DNA of 64,000 nt from NCBI RefSeq assembly GCF_003946725.1, contig NZ_RHOY01000001.1:1-64000 (forward strand), given 5' to 3'. Shown in pieces: positions 16,415 to 25,035 of the stretch (the first letter of the stretch is position 1; the number at the start of each line of letters is the position of its first letter). The position numbers and the translations under genes were made by a program. The notes beneath the pieces are model-generated. The model did no database searches, was not told where the DNA came from, and saw only the letters and a list, made by a program, of their open reading frames with translations. Source of the stretch: Agrilactobacillus yilanensis (GTDB lineage Bacteria; Bacillota; Bacilli; Lactobacillales; Lactobacillaceae).

Positions 16415-17632
16415 TTGGACGACGAATCACGGCGCAAAGGGCCATGGCGTCGAAATTTAACCGTTTTATGGTTTTGCACTTTTGTTGCTGGCGTGGCATT
16501 TAGTGAGATTATGCCTTTTTTGTCATTATACGTAGGCACAATGGGAAACTTTTCACGTTCACAAGTCACTATTTATAGTGGTTTAGTTTATGGTGCCACT
16601 GCATTAGTCACCGCGATTGCTTCACCGTTATGGGGAAAATTAGCGGATAAAAAAGGCCGCAAAGTTATGCTATTACGCTCTTCTTTAGGCATGGCCTTTG
16701 TTTTTGCAATGATGGGTTTTGTGCATAATGTTTGGCTGTTAATTTTACTTAGAGCAATTCAAGGTATTTTCGCCGGCTATATTCCTAATGCTCAGGCCCT
16801 GGTCGCTGCTCAAACGCCAATGGCCAAAAGCGGTGCAGCACTGGGTACTTTAACAACAGGTTATACAAGCGGAATGTTATTAGGTCCGGTTATCGGTGGT
16901 GCCTTGGCCCAACTCTTTTCCATTCGATTAACCTTTATAATTACCGCAATTTTATTAGTTATCACCTTTTTAATGAGTTGGGGTCTTGTCACTGAACAGT
17001 TTGTTCCAGTTAAACTTGAAGGTAATCAAAAACAAAACTATAACTTGCGCGCTTTACCAAATGCGCGCCTTATCTTTATCCTTATGTTATCTACAATGAT
17101 TATCCAGTTAGGTAACAATTCCATCGCCCCAATTATTAGTCTTTATGTTAAAGAACTAATGCATCATCAAGGGTCAGTAACCGTTGTTGCAGGGATTATC
17201 GCAGCTTTGCCAGGCATTTCAAACATTATAATGGCGCCTAAGTTAGGCCGTTATGGGGATGCCCACGGTTCTGGAAAAGTCTTGTTATTTGGCTATCTAT
17301 TCGCCATCGTCATGTATTTCCCCCAAGGTTTAATTTTAAATGTCTGGGTTTTAGGCTTTTTAAGATTAATGGTTGGTGTTTCTGATGCGGCTCTATTTCC
17401 TGAAATTCAAACACTCCTAACTAAAAATAGTCCCGTAAACATGACCTCTTACATTTTTAGTTGGAACCAATCATTCCAGTCTCTAGGCAACATGTTCGGC
17501 TCATTATTAGGTGGTTTTATTGCAGGGATCTTTGACTACAATGCCGTTTTTATTACAACTGCCCTACTCCTCCTAGTAAACTTCATCCTATTGTGGCGCT
17601 TCGCACCAGAAGTCCGGTTAAAAAAAGCGTGA
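16415..17632 (+). CDS. MFS transporter, DHA1 type
   Basis: 405 residues, 12 TM segments. MFS motif A GKLADKKGRKVML after TM2 and motif C-like GYTSGMLLGPVIGG in TM5 point to a drug:proton antiporter of the 12-TM group (NorA/PmrA/TetA-like). TTG start with AGAAGGTGA just upstream. The stop codon TGA is part of the opening GCGTGA of a palindromic repeat unit, so the last residues (KKA) border the repeat. Substrate unknown. Confidence 0.8.
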   Translation: MDDESRRKGPWRRNLTVLWFCTFVAGVAFSEIMPFLSLYVGTMGNFSRSQVTIYSGLVYGATALVTAIASPLWGKLADKKGRKVMLLRSSLGMAFVFAMMGFVHNVWLLILLRAIQGIFAGYIPNAQALVAAQTPMAKSGAALGTLTTGYTSGMLLGPVIGGALAQLFSIRLTFIITAILLVITFLMSWGLVTEQFVPVKLEGNQKQNYNLRALPNARLIFILMLSTMIIQLGNNSIAPIISLYVKELMHHQGSVTVVAGIIAALPGISNIIMAPKLGRYGDAHGSGKVLLFGYLFAIVMYFPQGLILNVWVLGFLRLMVGVSDAALFPEIQTLLTKNSPVNMTSYIFSWNQSFQSLGNMFGSLLGGFIAGIFDYNAVFITTALLLLVNFILLWRFAPEVRLKKA

Positions 17633-17718
17633 ACACTAACCTAGAATTATGAAATAAGTGCACTTCGCTTATGAATAATTCGTAGTTAGGTGAGCGTTTT
17701 GCTCTAGTGAGCGCGTTT
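17627..17718 (+). repeat. Palindromic 3' UTR repeat 2 (single shortened unit)
   Basis: A 92-base member: opens with GCGTGA, which contains the MFS stop codon, carries the type A stretch CACTAACCTAG / CGTAGTTAGGTGAG, has its own apical hairpin with arms GAATTATGAATAA-like, and closes with GAGCGCGTTT. Outer arm residues GAACTAGAGC are missing on the 5' side. Confidence 0.8.
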
Positions 17719-17760
17719 AACAAGCTACAATTTTGATTCAAATTAATGCAAAACATAACA

Positions 17761-17800
17761 AAACAGCCAGATCAAAAGTTAACTTTTGATCTGGCTGTTT
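17761..17800. terminator. Perfect 40-base palindrome, probable bidirectional terminator
   Basis: Two 20-base arms are exactly complementary with no unpaired loop (centre GTTAAC). It follows the MFS gene and its repeat and is followed by TTTC on the plus strand; on the minus strand a T-rich stretch follows. The remaining stretch 17801-18047 holds nothing I recognise. Confidence 0.65.
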
Positions 17801-18047
17801 CTTGCCTTCATCCAATGACAAAGGTCTTTTTAATTCAATAGGTTTGGCACCAGAGGCTATAATAACATAATTTCCCTCAGTTCACAAACTTATTTTCAAT
17901 AGCGGATTGATGAACGCTTAAAATATCACCCCACTGTTTTCGAATTTTACACTGAGGCTCATATAAAATTAACTTGAAAAATTCTTTAGATAGTCAACCT
18001 ATGCGTCAAAGTTACGCCTATCTCAAACAACTTATACATTACAAATA

Positions 18048-18096
18048 AATAGCGAATACCCATCAGAAATCAACTTTCTGATAGGTACTCGCTATT
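18048..18096 (-). terminator. Intrinsic terminator of the aldehyde dehydrogenase gene
   Basis: Interrupted stem AATAGCGA / TCGCTATT plus ATCAGAAA / TTTCTGAT, followed by a T-rich stretch on the minus strand. Confidence 0.7.
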
Positions 18097-18114
18097 ATAA
18101 TTTTAATTTGTTTA

Positions 18115-19551
18115 TTAAGCTTCAGGTGCTGGCATAAAGTCAGGTGCTGCTAAACCACCAAAACGATAGTCTGGTAATTTACCAGTTGGGTTTTTAACAA
18201 CTAATTCTTGGTTTACAAAACCATAAATGCAGTCATCCCCTAATTCACGGCCATACCCAGATTGTTTAATCCCACCGAATGGAATTTCAGGTAAAGAACT
18301 CAAGAATGTATTAACAAAAACCATCCCTGTTTCAATTTTAGCAGCAACTTCAGCCCCATGATTTGCATCACCACAGAATAACATACCACCTAAGCCTAGG
18401 TTAGAATCGTTAGCTAATTCAATAGCAGCTGCTTCATCTTTCACTTTGTAAACTTGTGCAACTGGCCCAAACATTTCTGCAAAATAAGCCGGGTTGTCAC
18501 GGTCAATATCCGTTAAGATAGTTGGTTGGAAGAATTGGCCTTCTAAATCTACTGGTGTATTACCATAGTGAACTGTTGCGCCAGCGGCAATTGCTGCGTC
18601 CACTTGTTTTTGTAAATTATTTTTATTTTTCTCAGAGCACATTGGTGCCAATGTTGTTTCAGGATCCATTGGGTCACCCATTTTGGCACTGGCAAATTGT
18701 TTCGTCAAATTATCCAAGAAACGATCATAGTTCTTTTCGGTAACGATGAATCGTTTTGCGGAAGTACATACTTGACCACAGTTGAATAATCTTACAGCCG
18801 CATTGACTTTTTCAACTTCATCCATATTCGCATCGTCTAAAACGATAAAGGCATCATTACCGCCTAATTCCATTGTGGATTTCTTCAAGTTCTTACCTGC
18901 TGCTGCGGCAACTGCCCGGCCACCACGTTCAGAACCAGTTAAGCAAACACCTTGAACGCGTTTATCTGCTAAAACTGTATCAATTTGATCATAAGCTAAG
19001 AATAGATTTTGGAAAGAGCCGTCTGGTGCACCGGCTTTTTTAACAGCCTCTTCAAAAGCTACAGCAGAGCCCGGTGTGTTGGAAGCATGTTTTAATAACA
19101 TTGGATCCCCAGCAACGAAGTAAGGGGCAAATACCCGCATAATTTGATAATATGGGAAATTCCAAGGTTCAACAGCTAATAATACCCCATAAGGCCGGTT
19201 CAAAACTTCAGCTTGTCCAGCTGGTGTTTGAATCGTCTTTGGTGCTAATAACCGTTCAGCATTGGTTGCATAATATTCAGCGATATCTGCACATAAGGCA
19301 ACTTCACCTAAAGCTTCTTTATAAAGTTTACCCATATCTTCTGTCAAAACCTTTGCCAATGCTTCAGCATCATCTGTAAATACTTTTGCTAAGCGGTGTA
19401 AGACATCAGCTCTTGGTTTAATGGGATCATCACGCCAAGACTTATATAAGTTATGGGCCTTCGTAATCGCGGCCTCTACTCGTGCATCTGTACTATTATC
19501 ATAGGTCTTTACTGTTTCATTTGTAAATGGATTGACTGTTTTATATGCCAT
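18115..19551 (-). CDS. Aldehyde dehydrogenase, succinate-semialdehyde dehydrogenase type
   Basis: 478 residues. Oxidises an aldehyde to the acid with NAD(P). Cofactor motif EPWNFPYYQ (about residue 132), general base Glu in MELGGNDAF (about 229) and nucleophile Cys in NCGQVCTSAKR (about 263). Resembles GabD-like/short-chain ALDHs of lactobacilli; the exact substrate cannot be told. Start ATG 19551 follows AGGGGG by about 10 bases; a TTG two codons upstream is less well spaced. A putative cre site lies about 70 bases upstream, suggesting carbon catabolite control. Confidence 0.8.
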   Translation of the reverse strand: MAYKTVNPFTNETVKTYDNSTDARVEAAITKAHNLYKSWRDDPIKPRADVLHRLAKVFTDDAEALAKVLTEDMGKLYKEALGEVALCADIAEYYATNAERLLAPKTIQTPAGQAEVLNRPYGVLLAVEPWNFPYYQIMRVFAPYFVAGDPMLLKHASNTPGSAVAFEEAVKKAGAPDGSFQNLFLAYDQIDTVLADKRVQGVCLTGSERGGRAVAAAAGKNLKKSTMELGGNDAFIVLDDANMDEVEKVNAAVRLFNCGQVCTSAKRFIVTEKNYDRFLDNLTKQFASAKMGDPMDPETTLAPMCSEKNKNNLQKQVDAAIAAGATVHYGNTPVDLEGQFFQPTILTDIDRDNPAYFAEMFGPVAQVYKVKDEAAAIELANDSNLGLGGMLFCGDANHGAEVAAKIETGMVFVNTFLSSLPEIPFGGIKQSGYGRELGDDCIYGFVNQELVVKNPTGKLPDYRFGGLAAPDFMPAPEA

Positions 19552-19618
19552 ACTCAAAAACCCCCTGAATAATATTTATACCAAAGCTTTGGTTTATCTT
19601 ATTCTATGATTAGAAATG

Positions 19619-19632
19619 TGTAAGCGCTAACT
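19619..19632. promoter_or_regulatory. Putative cre site upstream of the aldehyde dehydrogenase
   Basis: TGTAAGCGCTAACT fits TGWAANCGNTNWCA except the last base and has a palindromic core AAGCGCT. Confidence 0.5.
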
Positions 19633-19812
19633 TTGATGACCCAATTGTAGCAAGTGCTGGTGCTATAGTCAAATGTTTTATTTTTTAAAAACGGACCAAT
19701 TGTAAGATTGATTACTTTATCGTTATTCAAAAGACTATATATGACGCCTTAATAAATAAATAGCGTGTCATATTGTTACACAATTCACAATGAATTTTTC
19801 TGTACTAATATA

Positions 19813-20730
19813 TTATGGCTTTCGATTTCGATAAAAACGGATAATTAAAAAAGCCACTAAAACCAATGTCCAAATAATTGTCCATAACCAAGCCCATGGC
19901 CGATCTGCAAAGGGTAACCGCACATTCATGCCATAAAATCCAGAAATAATTGGTGGGATCATTAAAATAATCGACCATACTGTTAAAAACTGCATTGTAT
20001 CATTCAACCGATTATTTAATAAATTGTTATAAGAATTAACAACCCGATCCACCACATTTGTAGCAATCTGGGCCATTTCTAAAGCCTGCTTACTTTCTAC
20101 GATAGCATCCCCTAAGCGTTCATGCTCGTGAGCTTTTAAATGTAAATTATCATTTTTGGAATTCGAGGCTAACCGCAATTGCTCTAGGGCGATGACATTG
20201 TTATTACAAGCTGTCGTAATATAAACGAGACTTTTGCTTAAACCCGTTAACTGATTAATCGCATCATTAGTGGGGCGTCCGGCAAGATTTTCTAGATCGC
20301 CACGAAGCTCATTAATATTGTCAATCACATCAAAATAATGATTGGTCATCCTCAAAAGACATTCCGTAATGATTGCAAAATTTGATTTTAAAGTTTTTAC
20401 TTTCACAAGACTTATAATTTCTGAAATTTCTGTTATTAAAAAAGCTTCTTTTGCCAGATTAATCGTCATTAAATTTGTTTCATTAAAAATAAAAGCAATT
20501 GGTGCTGTTCGAAAGCGTGCCGCTTCTGCTGAAGCAATGCCACGAAAAACTAACAGCCAATAACCACTGGTCTCATCATACTCTAAACGAGCACGCTCTC
20601 TTTGATCTTGGATGTAAGGTACAAATTTCTTAGGCATTTGATATTTTTCAAAAGTGGTTGTCCCCTGGTCAGCATCTATTTGATCTAAGTCGATCCACTG
20701 TTGTTGCTCGGTTACCGTAGTTACTGTCAT
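19813..20730 (-). CDS. corA: CorA family divalent cation transporter
   Basis: About 305 residues. Long cytoplasmic N-terminal domain, a helical stalk, and two C-terminal TM segments joined by the diagnostic GMN motif (FYGMNVRLPF, about residue 265). Probably takes up Mg2+ or related ions. I choose ATG 20730; GTG codons at 20733 and 20739 are alternatives, and the last overlaps the upstream stop. Coupled to the upstream membrane protein gene. Confidence 0.87.
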   Translation of the reverse strand: MTVTTVTEQQQWIDLDQIDADQGTTTFEKYQMPKKFVPYIQDQRERARLEYDETSGYWLLVFRGIASAEAARFRTAPIAFIFNETNLMTINLAKEAFLITEISEIISLVKVKTLKSNFAIITECLLRMTNHYFDVIDNINELRGDLENLAGRPTNDAINQLTGLSKSLVYITTACNNNVIALEQLRLASNSKNDNLHLKAHEHERLGDAIVESKQALEMAQIATNVVDRVVNSYNNLLNNRLNDTMQFLTVWSIILMIPPIISGFYGMNVRLPFADRPWAWLWTIIWTLVLVAFLIIRFYRNRKP

Positions 20731-20735
20731 CACAA

Positions 20736-21575
20736 TCACTCACTTTTATGGCGAGATTTTAAAATCCCAAAAACAATGATTAAAACAATGCCCAGTCCTA
20801 AAACGACCAGACTTAGCTGAACAAACTGGTCCGCCGCTGCCCCTAACCAACTTTGAACAACTTCTTGGAAATATTGGCTGTATGTGGCGCTGACAAAGGA
20901 CACTTGACTATTAGCTTTGAAAAATAGTGAAGCTAAGCCGGCTAATGCACCAGCAATGCTAAGCCCCCAGCCTAAATACCACCAACCACGGATGAGGGGA
21001 TGATTCAACAGTAAGATCATTATTGCTAAAATGATGCTTATAATTGCACCAACATACATTACAAGGTTGACGATCGTTTGAATTTCAGATAGTCGCTGCC
21101 CCACTTGATTCGCGATCGGCTGCATATTGGTATCCACATAGTCCTTTAGATTTTGCGTTACTTCTGAAACGATACTCGTACTTGTAATGCCAAAAGTTTG
21201 ACTTAAAGCATCGTTTACTTTGTCACTTGCCGCATCTTGAATAAGCTGCGTTGGAATGGGATCTGTTTTGTTTTCATAAAGATTGGCAACCGTCTGATTC
21301 ACAACTTTGGTGATGGTTGTATCATCAATCAAGGCGCTCGTTACTGTTTCCGATAAACCGGTATTTTGACTCATTTGATTTAATAGCTGCCGAGTTTCTT
21401 GGACAACAATCGTTTTATTACTGGATTGATTAAGCACCGATTTTGTAAAATCTTCACTCAATACTGTTCGATTCGTCAAATAACCTAAAATGAATAGACT
21501 AAATGTTAACGAAAAAATGATAGATAATACTCTGGAAAGGCCTTTATGCTTTGGCCGAATTGCTTTTGTAGGCAT
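20736..21575 (-). CDS. Membrane protein of unknown function, cotranscribed with corA
   Basis: 279 residues: one TM at 17-37, a 120-residue extracytoplasmic Ser/Thr/Asn-rich helical region, then three TM segments (about 165-185, 200-217, 245-268). I do not recognise the family. The gene ends within a few bases of the CorA start, so the two are probably made together. It might assist the transporter or act at the envelope, but nothing in the sequence shows this. Confidence 0.65.
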   Translation of the reverse strand: MPTKAIRPKHKGLSRVLSIIFSLTFSLFILGYLTNRTVLSEDFTKSVLNQSSNKTIVVQETRQLLNQMSQNTGLSETVTSALIDDTTITKVVNQTVANLYENKTDPIPTQLIQDAASDKVNDALSQTFGITSTSIVSEVTQNLKDYVDTNMQPIANQVGQRLSEIQTIVNLVMYVGAIISIILAIMILLLNHPLIRGWWYLGWGLSIAGALAGLASLFFKANSQVSFVSATYSQYFQEVVQSWLGAAADQFVQLSLVVLGLGIVLIIVFGILKSRHKSE

Positions 21576-21694
21576 ATCGTCAGCTCACTTTTTATAGAAT
21601 AGCTCTAGTATATCATCTTCTGACAAGGGGAATATGTTATAATGAAGTCCCTTGGCAGGGGCAATATCTGAATATTCAGAACTTTGAATATTCA

Positions 21695-21746
21695 AAAAAC
21701 GCGTCATTGAAGCAGCTTGAGATAACTACTTCAATGACACGTTTTT
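21695..21746 (-). terminator. Intrinsic terminator of the HesB-like gene
   Basis: Stem of 17-18 bases (AAAAACG.CGTCATTGAAG with its complement at 21729-21746) with a 16-base loop; T run on the minus strand. Two GAATATTC palindromes lie just beyond it. Confidence 0.75.
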
Positions 21747-21765
21747 AATTTCTAATCCATTTAAT

Positions 21766-22173
21766 CTAGCAAATCTTACCGCCAAGATTTTCCATCTCAG
21801 TACTGCGGCTTTGATCTGTTGCCAATGAAGCAGTGACAACGTTCACCACATCTACAGCACCATCTAAAATACCACTATCATCCTTTAATAACAAACTGGC
21901 ATTGCGGTAGTCTAAATTTAGCCCATTACTTAAATAGTCTAATTCGCCATCTGAAGTAAATAACTGATAGCCCATATTATTAGCCATCGGTATATTATAA
22001 TCCGTATCCTGTTGGTCGCTGACCACTAATTGGAATTTATTCCCAATCGCGCAAGTCCCACCAACTTTAGAAAACTTACTTGAACCATCATCAGTGGCTA
22101 AAAATACAATTGCCCCAGGTTCAATCTTTGTTTTTAGATACGCTTCGGCAGCTGCTTTAACGTTAAGTTCCAT
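21766..22173 (-). CDS. Iron-sulfur cluster biosynthesis family (HesB-like) protein
   Basis: 135 residues, resembling the HesB/IscA-like core fold proteins common in lactobacilli (segment GAIVFLATDDGSSKF and a YQLFTSDGELDYL region). Only two Cys are seen, one near residue 40 (GGTCAIG) and one at the C-terminal end (GGKIC), so it does not have the canonical three-Cys IscA set; a role in Fe-S handling is unproven. I take the second of two ATGs (22173) because AGGAGG then lies 9 rather than 3 bases upstream. Confidence 0.65.
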   Translation of the reverse strand: MELNVKAAAEAYLKTKIEPGAIVFLATDDGSSKFSKVGGTCAIGNKFQLVVSDQQDTDYNIPMANNMGYQLFTSDGELDYLSNGLNLDYRNASLLLKDDSGILDGAVDVVNVVTASLATDQSRSTEMENLGGKIC

Positions 22174-22297
22174 AACCATGACCCTCCTTGAGTAAGCCTA
22201 TATTATAATCACAAATAAATTGTGTACAATTAATTTGTATCTTTATTTTAGCCTGTTTCTTTCAAAAGGTCAAGTCTTCAGTTCAAACTATTTCAGT

Positions 22298-23305
22298 TTA
22301 ATTACCCGCAGCCTTTTTTAGAACAACTACCTTTTCGTTAGCTGATTCAGCAGCTAAACTTTGTTGCCGAGTGTGTTCTGCCAAATGAACTAAGTGTGTC
22401 AAAAAAGCATGTGTCTTAGCTTCATAGTGATACTTTTGGCCCATTTTGACTAAATAGCCATTAATATAGTCGACTTCAGTTGGCCGATTTTTGGTCATAT
22501 CTTGATACATTGATGGATAATGCAATGGGTTGGCAACGGTGCTAACATAATTAATAGAAGCCATTTCCTCTTCTCGCGTATTTAGCATTGTCACGCCCAT
22601 ACGTTCAGCCACATCATAGGCTTCATCCACAAGTTGCCGCGATAAACTATCGGCACCTTGATAATCCGCATATTCACCCATTGTGATTTCAAACAAAGTA
22701 CATAACGTGTTGACCACTGAATTAAAGACCACTTTCGCCAATAAAGTACCCATAAAATTCGTCGTTAAGTTCGGATTAAAATTGGCTTTTTTTAGTTGCG
22801 CCACTAATTTGTGGGTCATCTCATCCGGCTGTTCGGTATAATTGGCTAAGTTCATCGAGCCTGCGCCGGGTTTTCCAACAAAATCTACTTCCCCAGGGCC
22901 GTCTAGAATTGTGGCTACTAAAGCCGTCCCGGCCACAACTTTTTCAGGTTTGAAATAATTTAGTAGTTGATCGACATGCCCCATACCGTTCATGCAAGTT
23001 AAAACATATTGTTTATCATTAAAGAAGTGTTGGCAACGTTTTAACATATCGGCCAATTGCATTTGCTTCATAAAAAAGATAAGCACATCTTGATCTTGTT
23101 TTTGATATTCTTCAGGATAATAAACGTGTACTGGTACTAAATGCCGTCCTTGATGATCTCGATTGACATAAACGCCACCTTGAGCCTTCATTTTATCTAC
23201 GTGGGGTTGCCAAGCATCTACAAAATCTACCTCATTTCCAGCTTCTTGTAACAAAACACCATAACGCAAACCCATGGCACCGGCACCAACAACTGTAAAT
23301 TTCAT
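22298..23305 (-). CDS. Ketopantoate reductase family (PanE/ApbA-like) 2-oxoacid reductase
   Basis: 335 residues. N-terminal Rossmann domain with VGAGAMGLRYG (residues 5-15) and the family's C-terminal helical domain with the conserved Lys in LLAKVVFNSVVN (about residue 185). Reduces 2-dehydropantoate or, as shown for the Lactococcus PanE relative, branched-chain 2-oxoacids to D-2-hydroxyacids. It is the only gene behind an apparently Ile-specific T-box, which favours a branched-chain 2-oxoacid role over pantothenate synthesis. No other pan genes are near. Confidence 0.8.
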   Translation of the reverse strand: MKFTVVGAGAMGLRYGVLLQEAGNEVDFVDAWQPHVDKMKAQGGVYVNRDHQGRHLVPVHVYYPEEYQKQDQDVLIFFMKQMQLADMLKRCQHFFNDKQYVLTCMNGMGHVDQLLNYFKPEKVVAGTALVATILDGPGEVDFVGKPGAGSMNLANYTEQPDEMTHKLVAQLKKANFNPNLTTNFMGTLLAKVVFNSVVNTLCTLFEITMGEYADYQGADSLSRQLVDEAYDVAERMGVTMLNTREEEMASINYVSTVANPLHYPSMYQDMTKNRPTEVDYINGYLVKMGQKYHYEAKTHAFLTHLVHLAEHTRQQSLAAESANEKVVVLKKAAGN

Positions 23306-23340
23306 AATATAGATCCCCTTTAAATTAGATTATTACAAAT

Positions 23341-23622
23341 AAAAAAGTCCTTTATATATCGACTGATATATAAAGGACGAAATTTCGTGAAACCACCTTT
23401 TCTTCATGACAGCTTTACAACTGTCACCTCATCAAGTACGCACTATAATTGTGGATACTCTAGCGCGATAATGGGCGCCCCCATTGTAATTTATCCATCG
23501 GCTTCACTACAAAACTCGAAGATGATTTTCATCATTTGTTTTAACGCTTCCTCACACCTTACGAAGCTCGCTTAGAAAAAACTAATCATTACTCTTTCTT
23601 CTCACAGTATTTTTTAATTTAT
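23341..23622 (-). promoter_or_regulatory. T-box riboswitch, probably isoleucine type, upstream of the PanE-like gene
   Basis: Minus strand: AGAGTA box and stem I with a distal hairpin, candidate specifier ATC (GAAA-ATC-A, near 23527-23535), T-box motif GGTGGTTTCACG (23383-23399) and intrinsic terminator (stem 23347-23378, T run 23341-23346). The UGGU bulge fits discriminator A of tRNA-Ile. The specifier frame is read by eye; AAT (Asn) one base earlier is the main alternative. Confidence 0.85.
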
Positions 23623-23640
23623 TTGCAATTGATTGTCATT

Positions 23641-23669
23641 ATATTAATGCTAATAACCGGTTTTGTCAA
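23641..23669 (-). promoter_or_regulatory. Promoter of the PanE-like T-box transcript
   Basis: Minus strand TTGACA (23664-23669), 17-base spacer, TAATAT (23641-23646). Confidence 0.75.
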
Positions 23670-23790
23670 CAGTTTAAATTTAACTTTTTTTGATTTAAAA
23701 ATGTCAATTCACTCATAATACAGTAACTGAAATTCATTTTTAACCAAATTATGCTATGATGGGCATAATCTAAAATAAGGGTGACTTTCA

Positions 23791-24240
23791 ATGATTAACA
23801 TTTTATACATTTCTATTTCCGGTAATACCCGCAACTTCGTCCGCAATCTTCAGAATTACGCACAGCAGCAACATGACCAAGACAATCAACAGCCGCTCAT
23901 TCAATTGAAAGAAATTAGTGATGCCACACCTGAAGCTGTTGAAACTGAAACTTATTTTGCTTTTGTCCCAACTTACCTTGAAGGCGGCAACGGGACAGAT
24001 AATGGCACCCAAGAAATTATGACGGATGCTTTACGAGAATACTTAGAAGTCGGTACAAATGCGCAATACTGCTTGGGCGTTATTGGTTCAGGTAATAAAA
24101 ATTTCAATAATCAATACTGTTTAACAGCTAAGCAATATGCTGCAGAATTTAATGTACCCTTCCTAGCAGATTACGAGCTTCGCGGTACGAACCAAGATGT
24201 TCAACGAATTTATGAAGTACTAAAACAAAATAATCATTAA
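23791..24240 (+). CDS. nrdI: NrdI, flavodoxin-like ribonucleotide reductase assembly protein
   Basis: 149 residues. FMN-binding loop ISGNTRNF (residues 8-15), then the NrdI-typical VPTYLEGG and a GNKNFNNQYC segment around residue 105. NrdI supplies oxidant to build the Mn-tyrosyl radical cofactor in class Ib NrdF. Here it stands alone: nrdE, nrdF and nrdH are not beside it, and a class II reductase is encoded at 53388. Start supported by AAGGGTG. Confidence 0.88.
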   Translation: MINILYISISGNTRNFVRNLQNYAQQQHDQDNQQPLIQLKEISDATPEAVETETYFAFVPTYLEGGNGTDNGTQEIMTDALREYLEVGTNAQYCLGVIGSGNKNFNNQYCLTAKQYAAEFNVPFLADYELRGTNQDVQRIYEVLKQNNH

Positions 24241-24286
24241 AAAAATACAGCTGGGCCAAATTAACTTTGACTTAGCTGTATTTTTT
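24241..24286. terminator. Bidirectional terminator between nrdI and DUF4811 gene
   Basis: Stem AAAAATACAGCT / AGCTGTATTTTT with A and T runs on both sides. Confidence 0.8.
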
Positions 24287-24303
24287 ATGGCTTTAGTTAC
24301 GCT

Positions 24304-25035
24304 CTATTTTAACGAGAGACTTTGTAGTTTCTGAGCAACTTGTTGTGCCATTTGTTTCTTAGCTTGAGTTTGAATTTCTTTAACCAGTGCCTTTTGTTCT
24401 GTGGCGGTCAGATTTGGATTTTGAGCTTTGGCTTGAGCTACGCCGGTTTCAACAGCTTGAGTAATTTGAGCTTTAGCCGTTTTTTCGGTTGATTTGGCTT
24501 GCTTTTGCAATTTTGCAACTTGATCTGTACTTAAAGCAACCCAACTTTCAGGTATGTTAAATGTATTGACATACTTTTTCACCCGGTTATTGCCATTGAT
24601 ACCTGCAAATAATAGTTTATAAAAATTATTTTTATAGATATACTTGTAAGTTTTTGTTTCTAACGTTGGATGTGCTACTTTGTTACTACGAACTAATTTA
24701 TTCGTTGTATCAATATCCGCTTTTGTTGTAGAAACTTTCTTTTGCTTTGCGCTGGTCTTATAAATATAAACCTTCTCTTTACCATTACCTAATGCTTTGT
24801 AAAGTACGGTGTTAGTCCCTTGAATATTGGTCGCTGCACTTAATGGCTTTTCACTTGTTGTGCTGACTTCTTTCATGCCCCAGTAGGCAACGTCATTAAC
24901 TGTTAACATCAATAAGCTGCCGAGAATGACGACTAAAGATAAGCCCACTAAACTATATTTTGCAACACTCCGATTCATACCAATTGTAAAGATTGAGAAT
25001 AAAAGGACACCTAAGATTAATAGAAAAATAATCAT
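24304..25035 (-). CDS. DUF4811 domain protein
   Basis: 243 residues. Two N-terminal TM segments (1-17 and 27-48), an extracellular beta-rich domain and a Lys/Gln/Ala-rich helical C-terminus from residue 170. Such DUF4811 proteins sit beside DHA2 MFS transporters in lactobacilli; here its start overlaps the MFS stop by one base (TAATG), with GAGGAGG inside the MFS gene. Probably an accessory subunit of the transporter; molecular role unknown. Confidence 0.75.
   Translation of the reverse strand: MIIFLLILGVLLFSIFTIGMNRSVAKYSLVGLSLVVILGSLLMLTVNDVAYWGMKEVSTTSEKPLSAATNIQGTNTVLYKALGNGKEKVYIYKTSAKQKKVSTTKADIDTTNKLVRSNKVAHPTLETKTYKYIYKNNFYKLLFAGINGNNRVKKYVNTFNIPESWVALSTDQVAKLQKQAKSTEKTAKAQITQAVETGVAQAKAQNPNLTATEQKALVKEIQTQAKKQMAQQVAQKLQSLSLK

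Noticed and set aside
23387-23575. 62-residue frame on the plus strand
   Set aside because: Lies entirely inside the T-box leader read on the other strand.
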